The translations under genes were made by a program, and so were the position numbers. 64,000 nt of DNA from Elmis aenea (Eukaryota > Arthropoda > Insecta > Coleoptera > Elmidae), in assembly GCA_947652605.1 (NCBI GenBank), contig CANTFG010000098.1, forward strand, positions 90,039 to 154,038. Reading direction: 5' to 3'. This document shows, in pieces, positions 40,861 to 54,027 of the stretch (position 1 is the first letter of the stretch; each line of letters starts with the position of its first letter). The notes under the pieces are model-generated. The model saw only the letters and a list, made by a program, of their open reading frames with translations. It made no database searches and was not told where the DNA came from.

Positions 40861-43800
40861 TGTTCCTTGAGCGACTATTTCGAAACAATTTTAATTATTG
40901 ATTTGTATATCACAGAAACAGTTTATCCATCGTCTCTTTACATGAATACAATTGTATTGCATATGTCTTTCAATGAGCTGGTTTTAATTTTTAATAATTT
41001 CCTAAAAATACCGTGCTTTAGTTAATACATATGTTCCTTAAGCGACTATTTCTAAACAATTTTAATTATTGATTTGTATATGACAGGAACAGTTTATCCA
41101 TCGCCTCTTTACATGAATACAATTGTTTTGCATATGTCTTTCAATGAGCTGGTTTTAATTTTTAATGATTTCCAAAAAATACCGTGCTTTAGTTAATACA
41201 TATGTTCCTTGAGCGACTATTTCGAAACAATTTTAATTATTGATTTGTATATCACAGAAACAGTTTATCCATCGCCTCTTTACATGAATACAATTGTTTT
41301 GCATATGTCTTTCAATGAGCTGGTTTTAATTTTTAATAATTTCCTAAAAATACCGTGCTTTAGTTAATACATATGTTCCTTGAGCGACTATTTCTAAACA
41401 ATTTTAATTATTGATTTGTATATCACAGGAACAGTTTATCCATCGCCTCTTTACATGAATACAATTGTTTTGCATATGTCTTTCAATGAGCTGGTTTTAA
41501 TTTTTAATAATTTCCTAAAAATACAGTGCTTTAGTTAATACATATGTTCCTTGAGCGACTATTTCTAAACAATTTTAATTATTGATTTGTATATGACAGG
41601 AACAGTTTATCCATCGCCTTTTTACATGAATACAATTGTTTTGCATATGTCTTTCAATGAGCTGGTTTTAATTTTTAATAATGTCTTAAAAATACCGTGC
41701 TTTAGTTAATACATATGTTCCTTGAGCGACTATTTCGAAACAATTTTAATTATTGATTTGTATATCACAGGAACAGTTTATCCATCGCCTCTTTACATGA
41801 ATACAATTGTTTTGCATATGTCTTTCAAAGAGCTGGTTTTAATTTTTAATAATTTCCTAAAAATACCGTGCTTTAGTTAATACATATGTTCCTTAAGCGA
41901 CTATTTCGAAACAATTTCAACTATTGATTTGTATATCACTGGAACAGTTTATCCATCGCCTCTTTACATGAATACAATTGTTTTGCATATGTCTTTCAAT
42001 GAGCTGGTTTTAATTTTTAATGATTTCCAAAAAATACCGTGCTTTAGTTCATACATATGTTCCTTGAGCGACTATTTCGAAACAATTTTAATTATTGATT
42101 TGTATATCACAGAAACAGTTTATCCATCGCCTCTTTACATGAATACAATTGTTTTGCATATGTCTTTCAATGAGCTGGTTTTAATTTTTAATAATTTCCT
42201 AAAAATACCGTGCTTTAGTTAATACATATGTTCCTTAAGCGACTATTTCGAAACAATTTCAATTATTGATTTGTATATCACTGGAACAGTTTATCCATCG
42301 CCTCTTTACATGAATACAATTGTTTTGCATATGTCTTTCAATGAGCTGGTTTTAATTTTTAATAATTTCCTAAAAATACCGTGCTTTAGTTAATACATAT
42401 GTTCCTTGAGCGACTATTTCTAAACAATTTTAATTATTGATTTGTATATCACAGGAACAGTTTATCCATCGCTTCTTTACATGAATACAATTGTTTTGCA
42501 TATGTCTTTCAATGAGCTGGTTTTAATTTTTAATAATTTCCTAAAAATACCGTGCTTTAGTTAATACATATATTCCTTGAGCGACTATTTCTGAAAAATT
42601 TTAATTATTGATTTGTATATCACAGGAACAGTTTATCCATCGCCTCTTTACATGAATACAATTGTTTTGCATATGTCTTTCAAAGAGCTGGTTTTAATTT
42701 TTAATAATTTCCTAAAAATACCGTGCTTTAGTTAATACATATGTTCCTTGAGCGACTATTTCGAAACAATTTTAATTATTGATTTGTATATCACAGAAAC
42801 AGTTTATCCATCGTCTCTTTACATGAATACAATTGTATTGCAAATGTCTTTCAATGAGCTGGTTTTAATTTTTAATAATTTCCTAAAAATACCGTGCTTT
42901 AGTTAATACATATGTTCCTTGAGCGACTATTTCGAAACAATTTTAATTATTGATTTGTATATCACAGGACAAGTTTATCCTTCGCATCTTTACATGAATA
43001 CAATTGTTTTGCATATGTCTTTCAATGAGCTGGTTTTAATTTTTAATAATTTCCTAAAAATACCGTGCTTTAGTTAATACATATGTTCCTTGAGCGACTA
43101 TTTTGAAACAATTTTAATTATTGATTTGTATATCACAGGAACAGTTTATCCATCGCCTCTTTATATGAATACAATTGTTTTGCATATGTCTTTCAATGAG
43201 CTGGTTTTAATTTTTAATAATTTCCTAAAAATACAGTGCTTTAGTTAATACATATGTTCCTTGAGCGACTATTTCTAAACAATTTTAATTATTGATTTGT
43301 ATATGACAGGAACAGTTTATCCATCGCCTTTTTACATGAATACAATTGTTTTGCATATGTCTTTCAATGAGCTGGTTTTAATTTTTAATAATGTCTTAAA
43401 AATACCGTGCTTTAGTTAATACATATGTTCCTTGAGCGACTATTTCGAAACAATTTTAATTATTGATTTGTATATCACAGGAACAGTTTATCCATCGCCT
43501 TTTTACATGAATACAATTGTATTGCATATGTCTTTTAATGAGCTGGTTTTAATTTTTAATAATTTCCTAAAAATACCGTGCTTTAGTTAATACATATGTT
43601 CCTTGAGCGACTATTTCGAAACAATTTTAATTATTGATTTGTATATCACAGGAACAGTTTATCCATCGCCTCTTTATATGAATACAATTGTTTTGCATAT
43701 GTCTTTCAATGAGCTGGTTTTAATTTTTAATAATTTCCTAAAAATACCGTGCTTTAGTTAATACATATGTTCCTTGAGCGACTATTTCTAAACAATTTTA

Positions 43801-44964
43801 ATTATTGATTTGTATATCACAGGAACAGTTTATCCATCGCTTCTTTACATGAATACAATTGTTTTGCATATGTCTTTCAATGAGCTGGTTTTAATTTTTA
43901 ATAATTTCCTAAAAATACCGTGCTTTAGTTAATACATATATTCCTTAAGCGACTATTTCTGAAAAATTTTAATTATTGATTTGTATATCACAGGAACAGT
44001 TTATCCATCGCCTCTTTACATGAATACAATTGTTTTGCATATGTCTTTCAAAGAGCTGGTTTTAATTTTTAATAATTTCCTAAAAATACCGTGCTTTAGT
44101 TAATACATATGTTCCTTAAGCAACTATTTCGAAACAATTTCAATTATTGATTTGTATATCACTGGAACAGTTTATCCATCGCCTCTTTACATGAATACAA
44201 TTGTTTTGCATATGTCTTTCAATGAGCTGGTTTTAATTTTTAATGATTTCCAAAAAATACCGTGCTTTAGTTCATACATATGTTCCTTGAGCGACTATTT
44301 CGAAACAATTTTAATTATTGATTTGTATATCACAGAAACAGTTTATCCATCGCCTCTTTACATGAATACAATTGTTTTGCATATGTCTTTCAATGAGCTG
44401 GTTTTAATTTTTAATAATTTCCTAAAAATACCGTGCTTTAGTTAATACATATGTTCCTTGAGCGACTATTTCTAAACAATTTTAATTATTGATTTGTATA
44501 TCACAGGAACAGTTTATCCATCGCCTCTTTACATGAATACAATTGTTTTGCATATGTCTTTCAATGAGCTGGTTTTAATTTTTAATAATTTCCTAAAAAT
44601 ACAGTGCTTTAGTTAATACATATGTTCCTTGAGCGACTATTTCTAAACAATTTTAATTATTGATTTGTATATGACAGGAACAGTTTATCCATCGCCTTTT
44701 TACATGAATACAATTGTTTTGCATATGTCTTTCAATGAGCTGGTTTTAATTTTTAATAATGTCTTAAAAATACCGTGCTTTAGTTAATACATATGTTCCT
44801 TGAGCGACTATTTCTAAACAATTTTAATTATTGATTTGTATATCACAGGAACAGTTTATCCATCGCCTCTTTACATGAATACAATTGTTTTGCATATGTC
44901 TTTCAAAGAGCTGGTTTTAATTTTTAATAATTTCCTAAAAATACCGTGCTTTAGTTAATACATA
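40861..44964. repeat. 24-monomer tandem duplication A, copy 2 (4104 bp)
   Basis: This is collinear with 36757-40860. I noticed only four differences by eye: GTTAATAC instead of GTTCATAC at the end of the X monomer (near 41194), TCAACTATTG (near 41920), CAAATGTC (near 42843), and the absence of the AATTGTTAAT variant seen near 40818. That would be roughly 99.9% identity, the closest pair of long blocks in the window, implying a very recent event or an assembly duplication. Confidence 0.92.
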
Positions 44965-45990
44965 TGTTCCTTAAGCGACTATTTCGAAACAATTTCAATT
45001 ATTGATTTGTATATCACTGGAACAGTTTATCCATCGCCTCTTTACATGAATACAATTGTTTTGCATATGTCTTTCAATGAGCTGGTTTACATTTTTAATG
45101 ATTTCCAAAAAATACCGTGCTTTAGTTCATACATATGTTCCTTGAGCGACTATTTCGAAACAATTTTAATTATTGATTTGTATATCACAGGAACAGTTTA
45201 TCCATCGCCTCTTTACATGAATACAATTGTTTTGCATATGTCTTTCAATGAGCTGGTTTTAATTTTTAATAATTTCCTAAAAATACCGTGCTTTAGTTAA
45301 TACATATGTTCCTTGAGCGACTATTTCTAAACAATTTTAATTATTGATTTGTATATCACAGGAACAGTTTATCCATCGCTTCTTTACATGAATACAATTG
45401 TTTTGCATATGTCTTTCAATAAGCTGGTTTTAATTTTTAATAATTTCCTAAAAATACCGTGCTTTAGTTAATACATATGTTCCTTGAGCGACTATTTCTA
45501 AACAATTTTAATTATTGATTTGTATATCACAGGAACAGTTTATCCATCGCTTCTTTACATGAATACAATTGTTTTGCATATGTCTTTCAATGAGCTGGTT
45601 TTAATTTTTAATAATGTCTTAAAAATACCGTGCTTTAGTTAATACATATGTTCCTTAAGCGACTATTTCGAAACAATTTTAATTATTGATTTGTATATCA
45701 CAGGAACAGTTTATCCATCGCCTCTTTACATGAATACAATTGTTTTGCATATGTCTTTCAATGAGCTGGTTTTAATTTTTAATAATTTCCTAAAAATACC
45801 GTGCTTTAGTTAATACATATGTTCCTTGAGCGACTATTTCTAAACAATTTTAATTATTGATTTGTATATCACAGGAACAGTTTATCCATCGCTTCTTTAC
45901 ATGAATACAATTGTTTTGCATATGTCTTTCAATGAGCTGGTTTTAATTTTTAATAATTTCCTAAAAATACCGTGCTTTAGTTAATACATA
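43426..45990. repeat. 16-monomer tandem duplication, copy 1
   Basis: Starting at a copy with CCTTTTT and TATTGCAT, the run is TTTATATG copy, S, E, O1 (AAGCAAC), O2, Q, M, K, O1, a TTCGAA/CACAGG copy, S with AATAAGCTGG, S with AATGTCTT, a TTAAGC copy and S. The same order follows at 46162-48897, offset 2736 bp (16 x 171). The O1 at 44965 carries a private GTTTACATT. Confidence 0.88.
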
Positions 45991-46161
45991 TATTCCTTGA
46001 GCGACTATTTCTGAACAATTTTAATTATTGATTTGTATATCACAGGAACAGTTTATCCATCGCCTCTTTACATGAATACAATTGTTTTGCATATGTCTTT
46101 CAATGAGCTGGTTTTAATTTTTAATAATGTCTTAAAAATACCGTGCTTTAGTTAATACATA
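45991..46161 (+). repeat. Chimeric junction monomer of the 16-monomer duplication
   Basis: An E head (ATATATTCC before it, TTCTGAAC within) with CGCCTCTTTAC is joined to a tail with CAATGAG and AATGTCTT (M). The head matches the E monomer that ends copy 2 (48727). The tail matches the M monomer that precedes copy 1 (43255). The switch lies between monomer positions 76 and 114, one of the narrowest breakpoint intervals in the window. Confidence 0.85.
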
Positions 46162-48897
46162 TGTTCCTTGAGCGACTATTTCGAAACAATTTTAATTATT
46201 GATTTGTATATCACAGGAACAGTTTATCCATCGCCTTTTTACATGAATACAATTGTATTGCATATGTCTTTTAATGAGCTGGTTTTAATTTTTAATAATT
46301 TCCTAAAAATACCGTGCTTTAGTTAATACATATGTTCCTTGAGCGACTATTTCGAAACAATTTTAATTATTGATTTGTATATCACAGGAACAGTTTATCC
46401 ATCGCCTCTTTATATGAATACAATTGTTTTGCATATGTCTTTCAATGAGCTGGTTTTAATTTTTAATAATTTCCTAAAAATACCGTGCTTTAGTTAATAC
46501 ATATGTTCCTTGAGCGACTATTTCTAAACAATTTTAATTATTGATTTGTATATCACAGGAACAGTTTATCCATCGCTTCTTTACATGAATACAATTGTTT
46601 TGCATATGTCTTTCAATGAGCTGGTTTTAATTTTTAATAATTTCCTAAAAATACCGTGCTTTAGTTAATACATATATTCCTTAAGCGACTATTTCTGAAA
46701 AATTTTAATTATTGATTTGTATATCACAGGAACAGTTTATCCATCGCCTCTTTACATGAATACAATTGTTTTGCATATGTCTTTCAAAGAGCTGGTTTTA
46801 ATTTTTAATAATTTCCTAAAAATACCGTGCTTTAGTTAATACATATGTTCCTTAAGCAACTATTTCGAAACAATTTCAATTATTGATTTGTATATCACTG
46901 GAACAGTTTATCCATCGCCTCTTTACATGAATACAATTGTTTTGCATATGTCTTTCAATGAGCTGGTTTTAATTTTTAATGATTTCCAAAAAATACCGTG
47001 CTTTAGTTCATACATATGTTCCTTGAGCGACTATTTCGAAACAATTTTAATTATTGATTTGTATATCACAGAAACAGTTTATCCATCGCCTCTTTACATG
47101 AATACAATTGTTTTGCATATGTCTTTCAATGAGCTGGTTTTAATTTTTAATAATTTCCTAAAAATACCGTGCTTTAGTTAATACATATGTTCCTTGAGCG
47201 ACTATTTCTAAACAATTTTAATTATTGATTTGTATATCACAGGAACAGTTTATCCATCGCCTCTTTACATGAATACAATTGTTTTGCATATGTCTTTCAA
47301 TGAGCTGGTTTTAATTTTTAATAATTTCCTAAAAATACAGTGCTTTAGTTAATACATATGTTCCTTGAGCGACTATTTCTAAACAATTTTAATTATTGAT
47401 TTGTATATGACAGGAACAGTTTATCCATCGCCTTTTTACATGAATACAATTGTTTTGCATATGTCTTTCAATGAGCTGGTTTTAATTTTTAATAATGTCT
47501 TAAAAATACCGTGCTTTAGTTAAGACATATGTTCCTTGAGCGACTATTTCTAAACAATTTTAATTATTGATTTGTATATCACAGGAACAGTTTATCCATC
47601 GCCTCTTTACATGAATACAATTGTTTTGCATATGTCTTTCAAAGAGCTGGTTTTAATTTTTAATAATTTCCTAAAAATACCGTGCTTTAGTTAATACATA
47701 TGTTCCTTAAGCGACTATTTCGAAACAATTTCAATTATTGATTTGTATATCACTGGAACAGTTTATCCATCGCCTCTTTACATGAATACAATTGTTTTGC
47801 ATATGTCTTTCAATGAGCTGGTTTTAATTTTTAATGATTTCCAAAAAATACCGTGCTTTAGTTCATACATATGTTCCTTGAGCGACTATTTCGAAACAAT
47901 TTTAATTATTGATTTGTATATCACAGGAACAGTTTATCCATCGCCTCTTTACATGAATACAATTGTTTTGCATATGTCTTTCAATGAGCTGGTTTTAATT
48001 TTTAATAATTTCCTAAAAATACCGTGCTTTAGTTAATACATATGTTCCTTGAGCGACTATTTCTAAACAATTTTAATTATTGATTTGTATATCACAGGAA
48101 CAGTTTATCCATCGCTTCTTTACATGAATACAATTGTTTTGCATATGTCTTTCAATAAGCTGGTTTTAATTTTTAATAATTTCCTAAAAATACCGTGCTT
48201 TAGTTAATACATATGTTCCTTGAGCGACTATTTCTAAACAATTTTAATTATTGATTTGTATATCACAGGAACAGTTTATCCATCGCTTCTTTACATGAAT
48301 ACAATTGTTTTGCATATGTCTTTCAATGAGCTGGTTTTAATTTTTAATAATGTCTTAAAAATACCGTGCTTTAGTTAATACATATGTTCCTTAAGCGACT
48401 ATTTCGAAACAATTTTAATTATTGATTTGTATATCACAGGAACAGTTTATCCATCGCCTCTTTACATGAATACAATTGTTTTGCATATGTCTTTCAATGA
48501 GCTGGTTTTAATTTTTAATAATTTCCTAAAAATACCGTGCTTTAGTTAATACATATGTTCCTTGAGCGACTATTTCTAAACAATTTTAATTATTGATTTG
48601 TATATCACAGGAACAGTTTATCCATCGCTTCTTTACATGAATACAATTGTTTTGCATATGTCTTTCAATGAGCTGGTTTTAATTTTTAATAATTTCCTAA
48701 AAATACCGTGCTTTAGTTAATACATATATTCCTTGAGCGACTATTTCTGAACAATTTTAATTATTGATTTGTATATCACAGGAACAGTTTATCCATCGCC
48801 TCTTTACATGAATACAATTGTTTTGCATATGTCTTTCAAAGAGCTGGTTTTAATTTTTAATAATTTCCTAAAAATACCGTGCTTTAGTTAATACATA
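46162..48897. repeat. 16-monomer tandem duplication, copy 2
   Basis: This is collinear with 43426-46161 at 2736 bp and includes the shared rare AATAAGCTGG in an S monomer (45307 and 48043). It ends with an intact E monomer carrying CAAAGAG, where copy 1 ends in the chimera. A private GTTAAGACAT is present near 47523. Confidence 0.88.
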
Positions 48898-49923
48898 TGT
48901 TCCTTAAGCGACTATTTCGAAACAATTTCAATTATTGATTTGTATATCACTGGAACAGTTTATCCATCGCCTCTTTACATGAATACAATTGTTTTGCATA
49001 TGTCTTTCAATGAGCTGGTTTTAATTTTTAATGATTTCCAAAAAATACCGTGCTTTAGTTAATACATATGTTCCTTGAGCGACTATTTCGAAACAATTTT
49101 AATTATTGATTTGTATATCACAGAAACAGTTTATCCATCGCCTCTTTACATGAATACAATGGTTTTGCATATGTCTTTCAATGAGCTGGTTTTAATTTTT
49201 AATAATTTCCTAAAAATACCGTGCTTTAGTTAATACATATGTTCCTTGAGCGACTATTTCGAAACAATTTTAATTATTGATTTGTATATCACAGGAACAG
49301 TTTATCCATCGCCTCTTTACATGAATACAATTGTTTTGCATATATCTTTCAATGAGCTGGTTTTAATTTTTAATCATTTCCTAAAAATACCGTGCTTTAG
49401 TTAATACATATGTTTCTTGAGCGACTATTTCGAAACAATTTTAATTATTGATTTGTATATCACAGAAACAGTTTATCCATCGTCTCTTTACATGAATACA
49501 ATTGTATTGCATATGTCTTTCAATGAGCTGGTTTTAATTTTTAATAATTTCCTAAAAATACCGTGCTTTAGTTAATACATATGTTCCTTGAGCGACTATT
49601 TCGAAACAATTTTAATTATTGATTTGTATATCACAGGACAAGTTTATCCTTCGCATCTTTACATGAATACAATTGTTTTGCATATGTCTTTCAATGAGCT
49701 GGTTTTAATTTTTAATAATTTCCTAAAAATACCGTGCTTTAGTTAATACATATGTTCCTTGAGCGACTATTTTGAAACAATTTTAATTATTGATTGGTAT
49801 ATCACAGGAACAGTTTATCCATCGCCTCTTTATATGAATACAATTGTTTTGCATATGTCTTTCAATGAGCTGGTTTTAATTTTTAATAATTCCCTAAAAA
49901 TACCGTGCTTTAGTTAATACATA
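48898..49923. repeat. Linker block, monomers 287-292
   Basis: The order is O1 (ending GTTAATAC, so its frame is closed), O2 with CAATGGTTTT, I with AATCATTTCC, a TGTTTC-headed V, D, and T with GATTGGTAT and AATTCCC. The I, V, D, T run also starts the 11-monomer-offset repeat. CAATGGTTTT is otherwise found only at 7012-7182 and 11971-12141, linking this stretch to the 29-monomer block. Confidence 0.8.
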
Positions 49924-52488
49924 TGTTCCTTGAGCGACTATTTCTAAACAATTTTAATTATTGATTTGTATATCACAGGAACAGTTTATCCATCGCCTCT
50001 TTACATGAATACAATTGTTTTGCATATATCTTTCAATGAGCTGGTTTTAATTTTTAATAATTTCCTAAAAATACCGTGCTTTAGTTAATACATATGTTCC
50101 TTGAGCGACTATTTTGAAACAATTTTAATTATTGATTTGTATATCACAGAAACAGTTTATCCATCGCCTCTTTACATGAATACAATTGTTTTGCATATGT
50201 CTTTCAATGAGCTGGTTTTAATTTTTAATGATTTCCTAAAAATACCGTGCTTTAGTTAATACATATGTTCCTTGAGCGACTATTTTTAAACAATTTTAAT
50301 TATTGATTTGTATATCACAGGACAAGTTTATCCTTCGCATCTTTACATGAATACAATTGTTTTGCATATGTCTTTCAATGAGCTGGTTTTAATTTTTAAT
50401 AATTTCCTAAAAATACCGTGCTTTAGTTAATACATATGTTCCTTGAGCGACTATTTCTAAACAATTTTAATTATTGATTTGTATATCACAGGAACAGTTT
50501 ATCCATCGCCTCTTTACATGAATACAATTGTTTTGCATATGTCTTTCAATGAGCTGGTTTTAATTTTTAATAATTTCTTAAAAATACCGTGCTTTAGTTA
50601 ATACATATGTTCCTTGAGCGACTATTTCGAAACAATTTTAATTATTGATTTGTATATCACAGGACAAGTTTATCCTTCGCATCTTTACATGAATACAATT
50701 GTTTTGCATATGTCTTTCAATGAGCTGGTTTTAATTTTTAATAATTTCCTAAAAATACCGTGCTTTAGTTAATACATATGTTCCTTGAGCGACTATTTTG
50801 AAACAATTTTAATTATTGATTTGTATATCACAGGAACAGTTTATCCATCGCCTCTTTATATGAATACAATTGTTTTGCATATGTCTTTCAATGAGCTGGT
50901 TTTAATTTTTAATAATTTCCTAAAAATACAGTGCTTTAGTTAATACATATGTTCCTTGAGCGACTATTTCTAAACAATTTTAATTATTGATTTGTATATC
51001 ACAGGAACAGTTTATCCATCGCCTCTTTACATGAATACAATTGTTTTGCATATGTCTTTCAATGAGCTGGTTTTAATTTTTAATAATGTCTTAAAAATAC
51101 CGTGCTTTAGTTAATACATATGTTCCTTGAGCGACTATTTCGAAACAATTTTAATTATTGATTTGTATATCACAGGAACAGTTTATCCATCGCCTCTTTA
51201 CATGAATACAATTGTTTTGCATATATCTTTCAATGAGCTGGTTTTAATTTTTAATCATTTCCTAAAAATACCGTGCTTTAGTTAATACATATGTTTCTTG
51301 AGCGACTATTTCGAAACAATTTTAATTATTGATTTGTATATCACAGAAACAGTTTATCCATCGTCTCTTTACATGAATACAATTGTATTGCATATGTCTT
51401 TCAATGAGCTGGTTTTAATTTTTAATAATTTCCTAAAAATACCGTGCTTTAGTTAATACATATGTTCCTTGAGCGACTATTTCGAAACAATTTTAATTAT
51501 TGATTTGTATATCACAGGACAAGTTTATCCTTCGCATCTTTACATGAATACAATTGTTTTGCATATGTCTTTCAATGAGCTGGTTTTAATTTTTAATAAT
51601 TTCCTAAAAATACAGTGCTTTAGTTAATACATATGTTCCTTGAGCGACTATTTTGAAACAATTTTAATTATTGATTTGTATATCACAGGAACAGTTTATC
51701 CATCGCCTCTTTATATGAATACAATTGTTTTGCATATGTCTTTCAATGAGCTGGTTTTAATTTTTAATAATTTCCTAAAAATACCGTGCTTTAGTTAATA
51801 CATATGTTCCTTGAGCGACTATTTCTAAACAATTTTAATTATTGATTTGTATATCACAGGAACAGTTTATCCATCGCCTCTTTACATGAATACAATTGTT
51901 TTGCATATATCTTTCAATGAGCTGGTTTTAATTTTTAATAATTTCCTAAAAATACCGTGCTTTAGTTAATACATATGTTCCTTGAGCGACTATTTTGAAA
52001 CAATTTTAATTATTGATTTGTATATCACAGAAACAGTTTATCCATCGCCTCTTTACATGAATACAATTGTTTTGCATATGTCTTTCAATGAGCTGGTTTT
52101 AATTTTTAATGATTTCCTAAAAATACCGTGCTTTAGTTAATACATATGTTCCTTGAGCGACTATTTTTAAACAATTTTAATTATTGATTTGTATATCACA
52201 GGACAAGTTTATCCTTCGCATCTTTACATGAATACAATTGTTTTGCATATGTCTTTCAATGAGCTGGTTTTAATTTTTAATAATTTCCTAAAAATACCGT
52301 GCTTTAGTTAATACATATGTTCCTTGAGCGACTATTTCTAAACAATTTTAATTATTGATTTGTATATCACAGGAACAGTTTATCCATCGCCTCTTTACAT
52401 GAATACAATTGTTTTGCATATGTCTTTCAATGAGCTGGTTTTAATTTTTAATAATTTCCTAAAAATACCGTGCTTTAGTTAATACATA
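49240..52488. repeat. 11-monomer-offset repeat (1881 bp)
   Basis: Eight monomers at 49240-50607 (I with AATCATTTCC, TGTTTC-headed V, D, T, TTCTAA I, an O2-like copy with TTTTGAAAC and A136G, D with TTTTTAAAC, TTCTAA) reappear in order at 51121-52488. Between them lie D, T/Q and an AATGTCTT copy. The pair lies largely inside copy 1 of the second 24-monomer duplication; 51121-52488 was carried into copy 2 as 55225-56592. So the 11-monomer event is older. Confidence 0.85.
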
Positions 52489-54027
52489 TGTTTCTTGAGC
52501 GACTATTTCTAAACAATTTTAATTATTGATTTGTATATCACAGGAACAGTTTATCCATCGCCTCTTTACATGAATACAATTGTTTTGCATATGTCTTTCA
52601 ATGAGCTGGTTTTAATTTTTAATAATTTCCTAAAAATACCGTGCTTTAGTTAATACATATGTTCCTTGAGCGACTATTTCGAAACAATTTTAATTATTGA
52701 TTTGTATATTACAGGAACAGTTTATCTATCGCCTCTTTACATGTATACAATTGTTTTGCATATGTCTTTCAAAGAGCTGGTTTTAATTTTTAATAATTTC
52801 CTAAAAATACCGTGCTTTAGTTAATACATATGTTCCTTGAGCGACTATTTCGAAACAATTTTAATTATTGATTTGTATATCACAGGAACAGTTTATCCAT
52901 CGCCTCTTTACATGAATACAATTGTTTTGCATATGTCTTTCAATGAGCTGGTTTTAATTTTTAATAATTTCCTAAAAATACCGTGCTTTAGTTAATACAT
53001 ATGTTCCTTAAGCGACTATTTCGAAACAATTTTAATTATTGATTTGTATATCACAGAAACAGTTTATCCATCGCCTCTTTACATGAATACAATTGTTTTG
53101 CATATGTCTTTCAATGAGCTGGTTTTAATTTTTAATAATTTCCTAAAAATACCGTGCTTTAGTTAATACATATGTTCCTTGAGCGACTATTTCTAAACAA
53201 TTTTAATTATTGATTTGTATATCACAGGAACAGTTTATCCATCGCTTCTTTACATGAATACAATTGTTTTGCATATGTCTTTCAATGAGCTGGTTTTAAT
53301 TTTTAATAATTTCCTAAAAATACCGTGCTTTAGTTAATACATATATTCCTTGAGCGACTATTTCTGAACAATTTTAATTATTGATTTGTATATCACAGGA
53401 ACAGTTTATCCATCGCCTCTTTACATGAATACAATTGTTTTGCATATGTCTTTCAAAGAGCTGGTTTTAATTTTTAATAATTTCCTAAAAATACCGTGCT
53501 TTAGTTAATACATATGTTCCTTAAGCGACTATTTCGAAACAATTTCAATTATTGATTTGTATATTACTGGAACAGTTTATCCATCGCCTCTTTACATGAA
53601 TACAATTGTTTTGCATATGTCTTTCAATGAGCTGGTTTTAATTTTTAATGATTTCCAAAAAATACCGTGCTTTAGTTCATACATATGTTCCTTGAGCGAC
53701 TATTTCGAAACAATTTTAATTATTGATTTGTATATCACAGAAACAGTTTATCCATCGCCTCTTTACATGAATACAATTGTTTTGCATATGTCTTTCAATG
53801 AGCTGGTTTTAATTTTTAATAATTTCCTAAAAATACCGTGCTTTAGTTAATACATATGTTCCTTGAGCGACTATTTCTAAACAATTTTAATTATTGATTT
53901 GTATATCACAGGAACAGTTTATCCATCGCCTCTTTACATGAATACAATTGTTTTGCATATGTCTTTCAATGAGCTGGTTTTAATTTTTAATAATTCCCTA
54001 AAAATACCGTGCTTTAGTTAATACATA
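49924..54027. repeat. 24-monomer tandem duplication B, copy 1 (4104 bp)
   Basis: The order is I, O2-like, D, TTCTAA, D, T/Q, AATGTCTT copy, I, V, D (ACAGTGC), T, I, O2-like, D, TTCTAA, TGTTTC-headed, Y, c, P-like, S, E, O1 (ATTACTGG), O2, and a chimeric junction monomer. It is repeated without length change at 54028-58131. Its composition differs from duplication A, so two unrelated events gave the same 24-monomer length. Confidence 0.91.
53857..54027 (+). repeat. Chimeric junction monomer of duplication B
   Basis: The head is TTCTAA with CACAGG and CCTCTTTACATG, like the monomer at 57961-58131 that ends copy 2. The tail has the rare AATTCCC (T140C), otherwise seen only in the T monomer at 49753-49923 that precedes copy 1. 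The switch lies between positions 81 and 140. The rare tail marker makes this assignment firmer than for the other junctions. Confidence 0.85.
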
